Assembly (NCBI GenBank): GCA_031769625.1
Contig: JAUIMM010000601.1
Span: 3,081,001 to 3,145,000, forward strand
Length of the DNA stretch: 64,000 bases
Direction of reading: 5' to 3'
Source: Taudactylus pleione
Taxonomy: Eukaryota > Chordata > Amphibia > Anura > Myobatrachidae
A program made the translations under genes and the position numbers. The notes below the pieces were generated by a model. It saw nothing but the letters and a program-made list of their open reading frames with translations. It was not told the DNA's origin and did not search any database. Position 1 is the stretch's first letter, and every line of letters starts with the position of its first letter. Shown in pieces: positions 24,091 through 33,767 of this stretch.

Positions 24091-24312
24091 ATCTACCCAG
24101 CTACATTATTGCCTGTTACGCAATGAGTTGCGCTATGCATTGGCGTGAGACAACCGGGATGTGCAATAGCATCTCCATTCAATCTTATGGAGACGCACTC
24201 CCGAGATCAGAAATGCACCATAGCATGGCTCATAGCGCGAATTGTGGGCACGTTTGTGCCGCGATTCACAACAAACTAACTGGGCACATCTGTATATGTT
24301 TGTATATATGTC

Positions 24313-24352
<40 letters not shown>

Positions 24353-24453
24353 TATATATTAAACACAAGGTGGCACTTGGAGTCTTTTAGATGAAGAAAG
24401 AAGTGCTGTAGTTTATTACATCATCAGCTTATCTATATATATATATATATATA

Positions 24454-24567
24454 TAGAGAAGTGATGATGGACGGCACTCCGGTATACAAGTAAAAAATCA
24501 GGCCACTCAATTGTGTGGCCTGATTTTTTACTTGTATACCGGAGTGCCATCCATCATCACTTCTCTA
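24454..24567. repeat. 114-bp near-perfect palindrome
   Basis: The left arm starts TAGAGAAGTGATGATGGACG and the right arm ends with the complement, CATCCATCATCACTTCTCTA. The arms are about 50 bp each with one mismatch seen (GGACGG versus GGATGG). The centre, around CACTCAATTGTGTG, is itself nearly palindromic. A (TA)n tract touches the left arm (24431-24455). It could be two head-to-head ends of one mobile element. Confidence 0.9.
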
Positions 24568-25100
24568 CATTATACCTGTTCCTTACGGAGTACAGCAGCA
24601 GGGGCACCCGGACCGTTGAATGTGCTTTTGAGTGCCGGACATCCCAAGTACTATTTATACTATTTACTGATGAAAAATTTTTAATTGCCAACATGCCATA
24701 CTCTACATACAGTGGCAAAGAAAGGCTCAGACCTTGGTGTTGGTGGTTATGGATCTGCAGTCAGTCAGGCATCTTCTTCTGTAACCTCACATGATGATGC
24801 AACACCATTTCACTCTTTTCATCTGCTGGCACTTGTAGTTCCACAAGTGCCAAAGGGCAGGCATGCTTGCACCTGTAGTTCCACAGTAAAAAACAATAGT
24901 TTATCACTATTTTCAACACTATTTACCCTGTACCCATGGCCCAAGGGTGCAGGGAAGAGCCCCAGGCTTCAGACTAAGACTTGGGTGCTCAGGAGAGGGG
25001 AAACACCTTTATTGGTTGGGTCCCCACCTACCCTGATATTCCAGTCTTGGGCTGACCAGCTTGGGGTGATAATGTTTTGGCTGGAGTGACCTGGTGATAG
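24568..25100. other. Non-coding stretch with small repeats
   Basis: No gene seen. ACTTGTAGTTCCACAAGTGCC and CACCTGTAGTTCCACAGTAA (24833-24895) form a small duplication typical of interspersed repeats. Confidence 0.45.
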
Positions 25101-25109
25101 GGTCCCCTG

Positions 25110-25320
25110 GCTGTGGCATTACACCCTGGCCAGATTTGCGTCTGGTGCTGGTTTTAAAAATAGGGGGATCCCTACTCAATTTTCCCCCCCTATTTTTAAA
25201 ACCTGGACAGGCTCAGCAGTCCAGTGCTGGTTCCTAAAATGTGGGGGAACCCTACTCATTTGTTAGCCCATATTTTTAGGAACCAGGACTGGCTGAGCAG
25301 TCCGGGGCTGGTTAAGCTTT
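25110..25320. repeat. Two adjacent related hairpins
   Basis: Hairpin 1 pairs CTGGTTTTAAAAATAGGGGG (about 25148) with CCCCCCTATTTTTAAAACC (about 25185). Hairpin 2 pairs GCTGGTTCCTAAAATGTGGG (about 25226) with GCCCATATTTTTAGGAACCAG (about 25267). Both are followed by AGG-CTGAGCAGTCC-type words, so one unit appears duplicated in tandem. Confidence 0.75.
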
Positions 25321-25734
25321 TTTTGGGAGGACCATACATCATTATTTTTTAAATATTAACCTTTTTACAGGTACAACACACTAGCAGCCTTCACTTATCT
25401 CACTGATATGTAGAGGCTGCTTTTTCAGGAGAGTTTGGCAGGGAGAAAACTATCTAAACTTGCAACTCGGGGGAGATATCTTGATCTGCTTCACCATCGG
25501 CCAACTCGGTCACAGCTAAACTAAATTTGTGAGTTTCAGAAGTATCAAATCACCCAAGTTTCAGCGATGCAAATCATGTTGAATAAAAGAAAAACTTGAT
25601 CAGACTCGATTCTTAGTAAATGTACCTCTTAGGGCATCCACAAGTGCTGTGTGTGAGTCTGACAATTCTGATACTGTACTTATAGCCTACTTCCAGCATT
25701 TCTGCACTCTCTGAAAATGTAGGGATGACTAGCA
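25321..25734. other. Non-coding stretch
   Basis: Nothing recognised beyond a possible hAT-related AAATGTACCTCTTAGGGCAT word near 25618. Confidence 0.35.
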
Positions 25735-26260
25735 GAAATAAAGATGGTGACATAGAAATTGAGGATGCTACTGTGAAAGTGCAACAGGATGAAGGGGATA
25801 TTTGTATTATCTGACACTAATGAGGATGTTGATGATGAGGATGTTGTTTGTGTAAATCAGCCACGAGTCTCAGCAGTTCTTGCTCATAATAAAAAGTAAG
25901 CCATTGATACTGTATGTCAGGGCATAAGACCAGAAAAGCCACCTCTTGGGTGTGAATTTATTTCATCCAAATCCTGACAACATTTGTGAAGGCATCTGTA
26001 CCATTTGTGCAAGCCAAGTTAGTAGAGGTAGGGACATAAACCATCTAGGCATCTCCACACTGTTACGTCATTTGCAGTGAGTTCATGCAACTTATTTAAC
26101 AAATGCAACTTATTTAACAAAGTTATAATTTGTCAAATAAAAACAAGCAGTCCAGTATCAGCATCCAGCAGTTTGGACCACCTCACGCAATCTCCACTGC
26201 CCACACCGTCATCATCAACCTCCTCATTAATGATCAGAGGTAGTCGTTCCAAGAAATAGT
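25735..26260 (+). pseudogene. hAT transposase N-terminal remnant C (acidic region and BED finger)
   Basis: Two parts match the long hAT remnant at 59461-62944. First is an acidic stretch, IEDATVKVQQDEGDICI (about 25758-25810), followed by repeated GATGATGAGGATG codons. Second is a BED-type zinc finger in another frame (about 25970-26080): ICEGICTICASQVSRGRD, then HLGISTLLRHLQ, carrying the Cys-x2-Cys pair and the histidine-containing end. A serine-rich stretch follows (SSPVSASSSLDHLTQSPLPT, 26140-26210), as in the other copy. Frameshifts separate the parts and no C-terminal catalytic region was found. In hAT transposases the BED finger binds the element's ends. Confidence 0.7.
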
Positions 26261-26699
26261 TTTGTGGGGGCAAAACAAACCAAGGACTTCAGCCACAAAA
26301 GTGAAAGTTCCTGTTGCGGAACTGCATGTCCTTTTTAATATGCAACATAAGGTTGGGTGGGAGGGCCCAAAGGCAATTTCATCTTGTACTACTTTTCTTT
26401 CATAATTGGCTGTATTTGTGGAGACAGTGAAGAAAGTATTTTTTGCATAGGCAAACATTTTTATTGGTTATTGCACTAATACATTACTACACATTTTTAA
26501 AAATAAAATAATAATAATACAATATTATTAGCCAGGGATTCCAGACAAGGGTTAGGGAACATTATATTTGGAGGCTGACCTACTGGCCATACTACCCTCC
26601 CTCCTCCCTCATACATTTCCTTAGACAATCAATCAAACAATTAAATTATATTAACTAACTAATCAATCCTTCCTTCTTGTACTTGCCTTACACTATATA

Positions 26700-27155
26700 C
26701 TTAGTCTACCTCCATTCCCTGTATTTCCTTTGGGCCTCTGATCTAGTTCTTGATTAATGTAAACATTCTTGGTTTCTATGGGATCATATAGTTTATTAAA
26801 CTGCCATCCTGTCTGCCACTGCCGTGTGGCAATGTTTCATAGATGTTCTATAGTCTTTTAAAATGCTGTGTGTTTGTGCCACTGCTCTGTTGCTTAATTT
26901 AGCCAGCCAGCCTTTGGCCAATATTGGTTAACAATATTGTGAATTGTGAGGTGCTCAAAATCGACTGGAAATTAATGTTATAAAAGTTAATAATACTGTA
27001 AGAACAAAAATAGTCAAATTACATGATTTTAGCTGTTTTATCAATTTAAGAAAAAACATCCAAAACCAAAAAGGGTGGTTTGCAAAACCAAAACACGAAG
27101 ATGAATCCAGATTCAAAGCAAAAACCAAAATATGGGTGTATGTGCACATCTCTAA
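26700..27155. mobile_element. hAT remnant C, distal end
   Basis: AAACTGCCATCCTGTCTGCCACTG near 26800 is the complement of a block found at 13045 and 59180, both beside hAT remnants. The segment ends with AACCAAAATATGGGTGTATG and TGCACATCTCTA near 27154, the reversed form of the TAGAGATGTGC end. I infer that this is the right end of remnant C. Confidence 0.55.
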
Positions 27156-27769
27156 AATCTATTTATTATTGGGCCATGATAAAACCTGTATGTAAATGTG
27201 TTTGTGTGCCAGTTTTTCTTTGCTTTTTAGATTTATTTATCTAGTGTTTTAATTATTTTTGAAACTTACTTTCTTGCTTTTCTTTTGTTTAGTTTATGTT
27301 AACTGGCAATGCCATGTATTTGTACACCATAGACTAACATCCCAATCTGTTATACAGCAGGTAAACATACATACATATTGCATATATTATTTGGCTCTTA
27401 TTACATCCAAATAATCTCATTAATGCAGCAAACACCAGTATTGAGATCAAAAGAGTCACTGGGATCTGATCATGGCACAGAGCAATCACTATGTAATCAC
27501 TTTCCCAATGTGTCATATTAACATTTCCAGGATTTTCATGCTGTGTATTTAACTAGATTGTGATCTATACAATTATATATTTTATTTACGCACACAGCTT
27601 AATATTTAAATACTAACTAGGCATAAACACAAATAAATTATTTCTAGTCCTAAAAGCTCTGCAATGTACAAGGAAAATGCATATTAACTTGACATTGTAC
27701 AAGTACAATACAATGTAATACAACATACTGTAGCTAGGAATAACAAATAGCAATAAAATAACAAAGAAG
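27156..27769. other. AT-rich non-coding stretch
   Basis: No gene, terminal repeats or tandem array recognised. Confidence 0.4.
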
Positions 27770-28240
27770 ATTTAGGAGGAGGGCTGAAAGATTTTAATGG
27801 AAGTGTTTTGAGTGCACCTTTGCATCTGGTGAGGTAGAAAGTCTAACTTGTCGAAGGAGCGAATTCCAGAAAAAGAGGAAGAGCAGGAAAAATCTTGAGG
27901 TTTATGTGAGAGTCAGGTGGAGGTAAAGCAACAATAAGTAGAAGATCAAGGAGGCAGAATGCATATAAATTAGGTTGGTAATGTAGGAGAGGAATGAGTG
28001 ATCAAGGAATTTATATTAGAGAGTGAGTTTAAATGGATTCTGAGGGATTACAGATCCAATGAATCTGGTTGCAGTGGAGAAAGGCAGATGCAGTGTTGCA
28101 GTAGAGGAATAATTGACAAGTAGCAATATTCAGCATAGAATTAAATGGGGAAAGGCTAGTTCAGTAGATGCCAAAGATGAGGAGGTTACGGAAATCAAGG
28201 CAGGAGATGGTGAGTGCATGGATAAGAGACTTGGGAGCTG
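27770..28240. repeat. Unclassified purine-rich interspersed repeat
   Basis: A GA-rich block with words such as GAAAGATTTTAATGGAAGTG, GGAGGCAGAATGC and GGTTACGGAAATCAAGGCAGG. Its uniform base bias marks it off from the AT-rich flanks, and it resembles untranslated parts of vertebrate retroelements. The class is not certain. Confidence 0.35.
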
Positions 28241-28439
28241 ATTCTGAGGTGGATGCAGACGCAGCTGCAAAAGTCAGAGGTCTGCATCCTTATGCCAATG
28301 TCACATCCGATTCTGAACATACATGTACTGAGATGCCCACAGGCAGAGGTGCTAACCCATCTCAGTGCGTCTTTAAATGTACCATTGGTGCATCATAGGA
28401 CGTAACATCGAATTTGCACCAGCTCAATGTCAGATATAA

Positions 28440-29025
28440 TTTCTCCTTCTGAACATGGCGTCCTGTTACTGTCGATGTCAGTGACACTCCTGTGACATGC
28501 TCATGTCTGGCTAGCTACCCATATGTCAACTCCCAGAAACGCCCAACGCGTCCAAAATTTTTCTGCTAACCTCCCTCCCTAACCCTAACCCTCCTTAGGG
28601 GTGCCTAACCCTAACCTTCCCCCTGTGCCTAACCCTAATCCTCCCTCTAAGTGCCTAAACCTAACTCCGCCTTCCCTGCCGCCTAAACTTAAGTCCCCCG
28701 GGGGAGTGCCTAACCCTAAGTCCCCCCAGGGGTGCCTAACCCTAACCCTCCCTTCCCCTAGCCTAACCCTAACCTCCCGGGGAGGTGCCTTACCCTAAGT
28801 CCCACCCGGGAGCTCTAAATATAACCCCCCCCGCGCGGCTGTCCGCAGCGGCGCCCAGCATCACTTCAATCGGGATGCTGGGTGCTGGTCTCCCGGTGTC
28901 GGTAAAATGACTGGCATCTAGATATAGATGCCTGTCATTTAACCCTCACCGGGATAAAGCAGTCGGGAAGCCAGCTGTCGGGATTACGTCCTCCAGCTTC
29001 CCGACTGCATACCCCTCTAATATCA
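28440..29025. mobile_element. MITE with CCCTAA-rich interior, copy 3
   Basis: The middle (28570-28830) is a run of CCTAACCCTAACC and GTGCCTAA units. The right part carries CGGGATGCTGGGTGCTGGTC, a hairpin TGACTGGCATCTAGATATAG / ATGCCTGTCA near 28909-28940, and ends near CGGGATTACGTCCTCCAGC. The arrangement matches 9267-9775. Confidence 0.6.
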
Positions 29026-29119
29026 CTGATCCAGCAGTTGCACAGCATTTTTACAGTAAGTAACCACATTCGCAACATGAGAGCTCTCAGCATGTCAGGA
29101 GAACCGCAATGTTTGATAC

Positions 29120-29250
29120 AGGTCAGACGGGGCTATCCATTAGCAGATCTTTTCAAAAGATGAAAGACAAAACATTTATCTTTGGAAAATTCCTGGGGAT
29201 GCTGTGACAGATATCTGTCATGTACATGACAGATTTTGGCAAAAGATGAA
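29120..29250. mobile_element. Hairpin MITE fragment (GGGGCTATCCATTAGCAGAT end)
   Basis: GGGGCTATCCATTAGCAGAT at about 29130 is the complement of the end at 35600-35622. The segment contains further inverted words (ACAGATATCTGT, CATGTACATG). The right end is missing at the junction with the duplicated block that starts at 29274. Confidence 0.55.
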
Positions 29251-29466
29251 AGATGAAGGATATTGCATGACATCATTCTGGGAGTGGATTTTTTTTAATG
29301 ATTGTTTGAATATTCATTAAAGAAGGAGTTTACATTAGGCTGGGTGGTGCTCTCTGCAGCCCTCTAAATTCCTGATTACCTATTTAAAAGTCAGCAATCC
29401 TTCTTTGTTGCTAGTTCGGTTGGGTGTATACCTTTCTTAGCGTTGTTTCAAACATAAATTGCTGGT

Positions 29467-29703
29467 TTGATTTTTGGCATGCCATTAATTAAAATGCATA
29501 CTGTACTCATGGATTACTACCATTACCATGTCAGAACAGCATATTTGGCCGCTGTGCTGTTCTCTGATCGTGCGAGGCCTGTGAGAAGAAGAAGTGTACA
29601 TTCCTGCTGGACGAGGGAATGGCTGTTGCAGAGGGATTCCCTCTCGCACATGCCACTTCTTCATGAAATATACTCCCAGGTCAGACCTAAATGCCGGGTC
29701 TGA
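29467..29703 (+). pseudogene. Possible PIF/Harbinger transposase N-terminal fragment, unit 1
   Basis: The frame holds MDYYHYHVRTAYLAAVLF, then RPVRRRSVHSCW and a REWLLQRDSLSHMPLLHEI segment. The arginine pair, VH..W core and aromatic/leucine pattern recall the start of Harbinger transposases (RRxxxVHPxL...EfHxLxxEL). No catalytic DDE part is visible, and the frame soon runs into a GC-rich hairpin-forming insert (about 29690-29815, CCGGGTCTG words). The assignment gains weight from the MADF-type gene on the other strand, since PIF/Harbinger elements carry both genes. It remains tentative. Confidence 0.4.
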
Positions 29704-30359
29704 TCTGGGAGGTCGAATAGTGTTCCGGCCAGATCAGACCCAGCGCCAATCCAGCATATTCCTGAGTCGGCACCGTTTACACCAGAGCCGGGTCTCTACA
29801 GACCTGGCTCTTCTGTCATGAAAGTGGACGCTTGGAGATGACATCATCTGCAAGCGCTGCTTAAGCCAGCCAATTGTCCGGCTTGTGGCGCTATGCTGGT
29901 CTTCTAGACCCACATTGCATCATTTACACTACAGGGTGGCATGTGAACAACCCTTGGCTAACCCTGAAGTTTACCCGGGATGGATCACCGGGTCAATGGA
30001 CCTGGCTAGATCCATTACAGTGCCACAAATCTTGGGTTGATTTTGATACGGTGTAAAAGGGTTATAAGTACTTTCCTTGTTGCTAATAATGTCCATCGTA
30101 GTTCTGCCATTGTAGTTAACATAGGTGTTCAAGTAAAGACACCTATGTTAATTCAATGAGGCCCTTCTATAGTTGTGATCCAGATAGACAAGTCTTGTAG
30201 AATTGCCTAGAAACAACAACTTGATTAGCACAACACAATTTACCAATACTAAACATGTTTAAAAACAAAATTGACCAATATTTAAAAAAAAAAAAAAAAT
30301 GCAGCAACTGTTTATTTCATTTACATTTTTTTACTTTTGATGAAGTATAAAGTATGGAT

Positions 30360-30600
30360 GGTATTCATCCCTTGTTTCCAGGCCAATGAGTGCCGGACTA
30401 CTCAAACAGAAAAATAATCAGGCACATAACAATCTTGTGAAATACAGTTGAGGCCTTAGAAAAAAATACTGACATCAATAGGGTAAAGGGGAATAAACAA
30501 AACTCCAAAACAGTGTTCTTTGAACACAATAAGTGACTAGATGACACAACGTTCAGGCAGCGAGTTTGATGAAGTCCATTTGCCCAAGTCATGGCAACAT
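30360..30600 (+). pseudogene. Inverted, decayed copy of the MADF-domain exon
   Basis: CCAGGCCAATGAGTGCCGGA, then ACTACTCAAACAGA, GTAAAGGGGAATAAACAAAA and AACAGTGTTCTTTGAACACA follow the same order as the minus strand between about 33660 and 33030. It thus encodes, on the + strand, the MADF segment found there on the minus strand. Frameshifts and stops are many. Importantly, the sequence runs unbroken through the point (near 30515) where the minus-strand copy carries the GGGCC MITE at 33070-33483. Confidence 0.75.
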
Positions 30601-30693
30601 GACCAAACTCACGGTCGTTTTTGAAGAAAACCCAAAGACTAAAGGACTGACCAATTCAAAAAACACTATAAAAACTGAATATGAAAAAAAATA

Positions 30694-31297
30694 CTAATTA
30701 AAAAATTCATCTTTAACCTGGAGGGTAGCTTGTGCACTCATCCATGTTGAGTGCACACTACTCATCAATGTACTGGGATAGGGAGATTGTGGCGCTGGGC
30801 TACGTGACACAGCATATGGGAGGGGATGAGATGGAGGAGGCATTGGATGTGTTGGATACGCCAGTCTATAAGGTTGTATGGGGAGATTGCCAGAGGCCAA
30901 TGGGGTGGGCCGAGGTCTAATGTATGACCCTACATCTGTATGCTCATCCAATTTTTTTGGTGAGCAAGGATAATAGTGTGATACATTATCCCTTTGAAAT
31001 GGATTTGCTGACTCAGAGTCATCTTATCCATTTCGTGGCGGACATTGTTACCAAAACATTGATTTGCACTCGGGGGATTCCTCAAAACCTCCTCCGCATG
31101 TTCTATAAATTGGGCAGTCCTAGACAGTCCAGAGGCTGGAGTCTTCATAGCCAGCCTTCATCTCTTACTCCTGGGAGGATTTGCAGAGGAAGATGCGGAC
31201 TCGTCCGGCCTCTCCACATCTGACTCCAAAACCTCTGTGGGCTCGCTGGAGGGAGTTTCAGGATGAACATCGATAACTTTGACCTTGAAAAAATAAA
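30694..31297 (-). pseudogene. PIF/Harbinger-type MADF protein, C-terminal exon with BESS-like motif (unit 1)
   Basis: Reading down from 31297: VIDVHPETPSSEPTEV, an acidic linker ending ESASSSANPP, one stop (TGA where unit 2 has CGA), then RLAMKTPASG, then a BESS-like segment CFGNNVRHEMDKMTLSQQIH (about 31075-31015) and IMYHTIILAH. After an A-run near 30950 the frame shifts by one base and continues as a proline-rich tail (DEHTDVGSYIRPRPTPLASG, then PMPPPSHPLPYAVSRSPAPQ) to a stop at 30694. BESS motifs mediate protein contacts and commonly follow MADF DNA-binding domains. In Harbinger elements such a second protein helps the transposase bind DNA and enter the nucleus. At least one nonsense change and one frameshift make it dead. 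Confidence 0.65.
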
Positions 31298-31461
31298 AAA
31301 TAATAATAATAAATATACATTTACTAAAACAATAATACTTACCATTGAGTGATCTGGAAATTAAGGAAGCCATGGAAAAAGTAAAAATTCTGACGCACAA
31401 TCAATAAACATTTTTTTAAGGTAAGCAATAGACTTTACCTAATCCAAATAGTATAACATTT

Positions 31462-31680
31462 TTAATGGCTTTCCTCATCCTGATCCTCCAACTCTACTTC
31501 GAGGTCCTCCTCCTTGACCCTTGGCTCCAGCGAGTACCGCGACCGTGTCTTTGGGTCTTGATCAAGAATGAATAGGAGCAGGTCATAATACCACAGCTTG
31601 GGCTTCTGGACTTCATCAGCACCTGCTCCCGAACGTTGTGCATCTTTGTACTTATTGTGCGCCTTTAAGAACACAGGACT
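31462..31680 (-). pseudogene. MADF-domain exon, C-terminal half (unit 1)
   Basis: Reading down: VFLKAHNKYKDAQRSGAGAD, then EVQKPKLWYYDLLLFILDQD, then a charged tail. The SGAGAD...PKLWYYDLLLF pattern is the second half of MADF (Myb/SANT-like) domains found with Harbinger-type transposons. In unit 2 the exon ends at a GAG|GTAAGC donor; here the same place reads GATGAGGAAAGC, so the donor GT is lost. The first half of the domain is missing in this unit, since the duplication ends inside the MITE. Confidence 0.75.
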
Positions 31681-31929
31681 TCATTCAGACCCGGTCACAA
31701 CCGGGTCAATGTTTAGGCCCTGTGCATTCTGGGAGTGGATTTTTTTTAATGATTGTTTGAATATCATTAAAGAAGTAGTTTACATTAGGCTTTTTTTAAG
31801 GGATGGGTGGTGCTTTCTGCAGCCCTTTAAATTCCTGATTACCTATTTAAAAGATAGCAAATCTTCTTTGTTGCTAGTTCGGTTGGTTGTAAACCTTTCT
31901 GAGCGTCATTTCAAACATAAATTGTTGGT

Positions 31930-32181
31930 TTGATTTTTGGCATGCCATTAATTAAAATGCGTACTGTACTCATGGATTACTACCATTACCATGTCAGTAC
32001 AGCATATTTGGCCGCTGTGCTGTTCTCCTTTCGTGAGAGGCCTGTGAGAAGAAGAAGTGTACATTCCTGCTGGACGAGGGAGTGGCTGTTGCAGAGAGGG
32101 ATTCCCTCTCGCACATGCCACTTCTTCTTGAAATATACTCCCAGGTCAGACCTAAATGCCGGGTCTGACCTGGGAGGTTGA
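31930..32181 (+). pseudogene. Possible PIF/Harbinger transposase N-terminal fragment, unit 2
   Basis: Second copy of the 29467 frame: MDYYHYHVSTAYLAAVLF, RPVRRRSVHSCW. After REWLLQRG the frame differs from unit 1 by an inserted base, so the two copies read different frames downstream (SHMPLLHEI versus SRTCHFFLK). The unit 1 reading fits the family better. Confidence 0.4.
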
Positions 32182-32504
32182 ACAGTGTTCCGGCCAGATC
32201 AGACCCAGTGCCGATCCAGCATATTCCTGAATCGGCACCATTTACACCAGAGCCGGGTCTCCACAGACCCGGCTCTTCTGTCATGAAAGTGGACGCTTGG
32301 AGATGACATCATCTTCAAGCGCTGCTTAAGGCAGCCAATTGTCTTTCTTGTGGCGTTATGCTGGTCTTCTAGACCCACATTGCACTGTTTACACTACAGG
32401 GTGGCATGTGAACAACCCCTGGCTAACCCTGAAGTTCACCTGGGATGGATCACCGGGTCCATGGACCTGGCTAGATCCATTACAGTGCCACAAATCTTGG
32501 GTTG

Positions 32505-33069
32505 ATGGGCAGTCCTAGATGGTCCAGAGGCTGGAGTCTTCATAGCCAGCCTTCGTCTCTTCCTCCCGGGAGGATTTGCAGAGGAAGATGCAGACTCGGC
32601 CGGCCTCTCCACATCCGACTCCAAAACCTCTGTGGGCTCGCTGGAGCTAGTTTCAGGATGAACGTCGATAACTTCGACCTTGAAAATATAAAAAATAATA
32701 ATAATAAATATACATTTACTAAAACAATAATACTTACCATTAAGTGATCTGGAAATTAAGGAAACCCTGGAAAAAGTAAAAATTCTGGCGCACAATCAAT
32801 AAACATTTTTTAAGGTAAGCAATAGACTTTACCTAATCCAAATAGTATAACATTTTTAATAGCTTACCTCTTCCTGATCCTCCAACTCTACTTTGAGGTC
32901 CTCCTCCTTGACCCTTGGCTCCAGTGAGCACCGCGACCGTGTCTTTGGGTCTTCATCAAGAATGAATAGGAGCAGGTCATAATACCACAGCTTGGGCTTC
33001 TGGACTTTATCAGCACCTGCTCACGAACGTTGTGCATCTTTGTACTTATTGTGCACCTTTAAGAACACA
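32505..33069 (-). pseudogene. MADF protein exons, truncated copy (unit 2)
   Basis: Reading down from 33069: VHNKYKDAQRS, a stop (TGA where unit 1 has GGA), AGADKVQKPKLWYYDLLLFI, then a charged tail to 32868. A candidate donor GAG|GTAAGC follows. A short putative exon (about 32766-32738) lies between TTTTTCCAG and ATG|GTAAGT. The next exon begins after TTTTCAAG near 32678 with VEVIDVHPETSSSEPTEV and runs to RKRRRLAMKTPASG before hitting the deletion junction at 32505. The splice-like signals are clear, but joining them in frame does not fully work, so intron calls are tentative. The BESS and proline-rich parts are gone. Confidence 0.65.
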
Positions 33070-33483
33070 GGACCTCATTCAGACCCGGTCGCAAGCGCTG
33101 AGCGTTCGCAACCGGGTCAATGTTTAGGCCCTGCACACGCGCAGTGGCCGCACTGCGTGTGCGCAAGCCCCGGAGCGAAAGAGAAATTCTCTCGCTCCGG
33201 AGCTCACTACAAAAGGGGCGGCTGTCAATGTTGATCGACAGCTCGACCCGTTTTGTAGGTGTGGCAGGGGGGTGGTTTCACAAACTGAGGCGTTCCTTAA
33301 GGAATGCCTGCCGTTTTGTGGGCGGCCGCACTGACATCAGCAGTGATGTCAGTGGGGAGCTTCCTGCTCGATCAGAGCAGGAAGCTCCCTGGGGCTTGCA
33401 GTTGCCGAGACCCAACCTTAGGGTCTCGTCGTAAGCCCTCATTGAGAGCGCTCGCTTCTTGCGACCGCCTCTGAATGAGGGCC
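33070..33483. mobile_element. GGGCC MITE, copy 3 (414 bp) inside the MADF exon
   Basis: It starts GGACCTCATTCAG and ends CTGAATGAGGGCC. The flanks are ACA (33067-33069) and ACT (33484-33486). The inverted exon copy near 30515 keeps the empty site, reading AAAACAGTGTTCTTT, whose complement is AAAGAACACTGTTTT. Target DNA was therefore ACT, and the left duplicate has since changed to ACA. The internal order matches copies 1 and 2, but the element is shorter. Confidence 0.85.
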
Positions 33484-33700
33484 ACTGTTCTGAAGTTTTG
33501 AATTCTCCCCTTTACCCAGTCGACATCAGCATCTTTTTCTCGGCCTTGGCTGTAGATTACAAGCTAATTAAATGCCTGACTTTTTTTTATCTCTGTTTGA
33601 GTAGTCCTTGCTGGATAACTTCGACAGGCACTCATTGGCCTGGTACAATTCGATGAATCCCATCCAAAATCATCGTGCAATGGATCTTGACATCTGCAAA
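33484..33700 (-). pseudogene. MADF-domain exon, N-terminal half
   Basis: Reading down from a candidate acceptor (TATTATTTTGCAG near 33699): YQANECLSKLSSKDYSNRDK, then KKK, and further on VKGRIQNFRTV just before the MITE. The L..LSSKDYSNRDKKK pattern is the conserved first half of MADF domains (LYDPSxxDYxNRxKR). In-frame stops follow in the middle. It continues on the other side of the MITE at 33069, so this exon was split by the insertion. Confidence 0.7.
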
Positions 33701-33767
33701 ATAATATATAAAAAAACATTTTTTAATAGACATTTACAAACAGTAGTGCCCCTGTGCTCCCATTAGA

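Larger units (their letters stand above)
29274..31724. repeat. Tandem segmental duplication, unit 1 (2451 bp)
   Basis: Starts CATTCTGGGAGTGGATT and ends inside a truncated GGGCC MITE (31680-31724). It shares two blocks with unit 2: block A (29274-30036) and block B (about 31113-31724). A middle part of about 1.07 kb (30037-31112) is absent from unit 2. Identity of the shared blocks is high by eye, so the duplication is fairly recent compared with the other repeats. Confidence 0.9.
31725..33133. repeat. Tandem segmental duplication, unit 2 (1409 bp)
   Basis: Block A (31725-32504) joins block B (32505-33133) directly. Either the 1.07-kb middle of unit 1 was deleted here or it was inserted there; since it holds the end of the reading frame begun in block B, deletion is more likely. 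The left junction fuses CATTCTGGGAGTGG to a truncated GGGCC MITE (…TTTAGGCCCTGTG). The unit contains a small extra T-run (31790-31805) absent from unit 1. Confidence 0.9.

Noticed and set aside
23823..24362. 179-codon open frame rich in tyrosine, isoleucine and cysteine
   Set aside because: It is a translation of TA/TG microsatellite.
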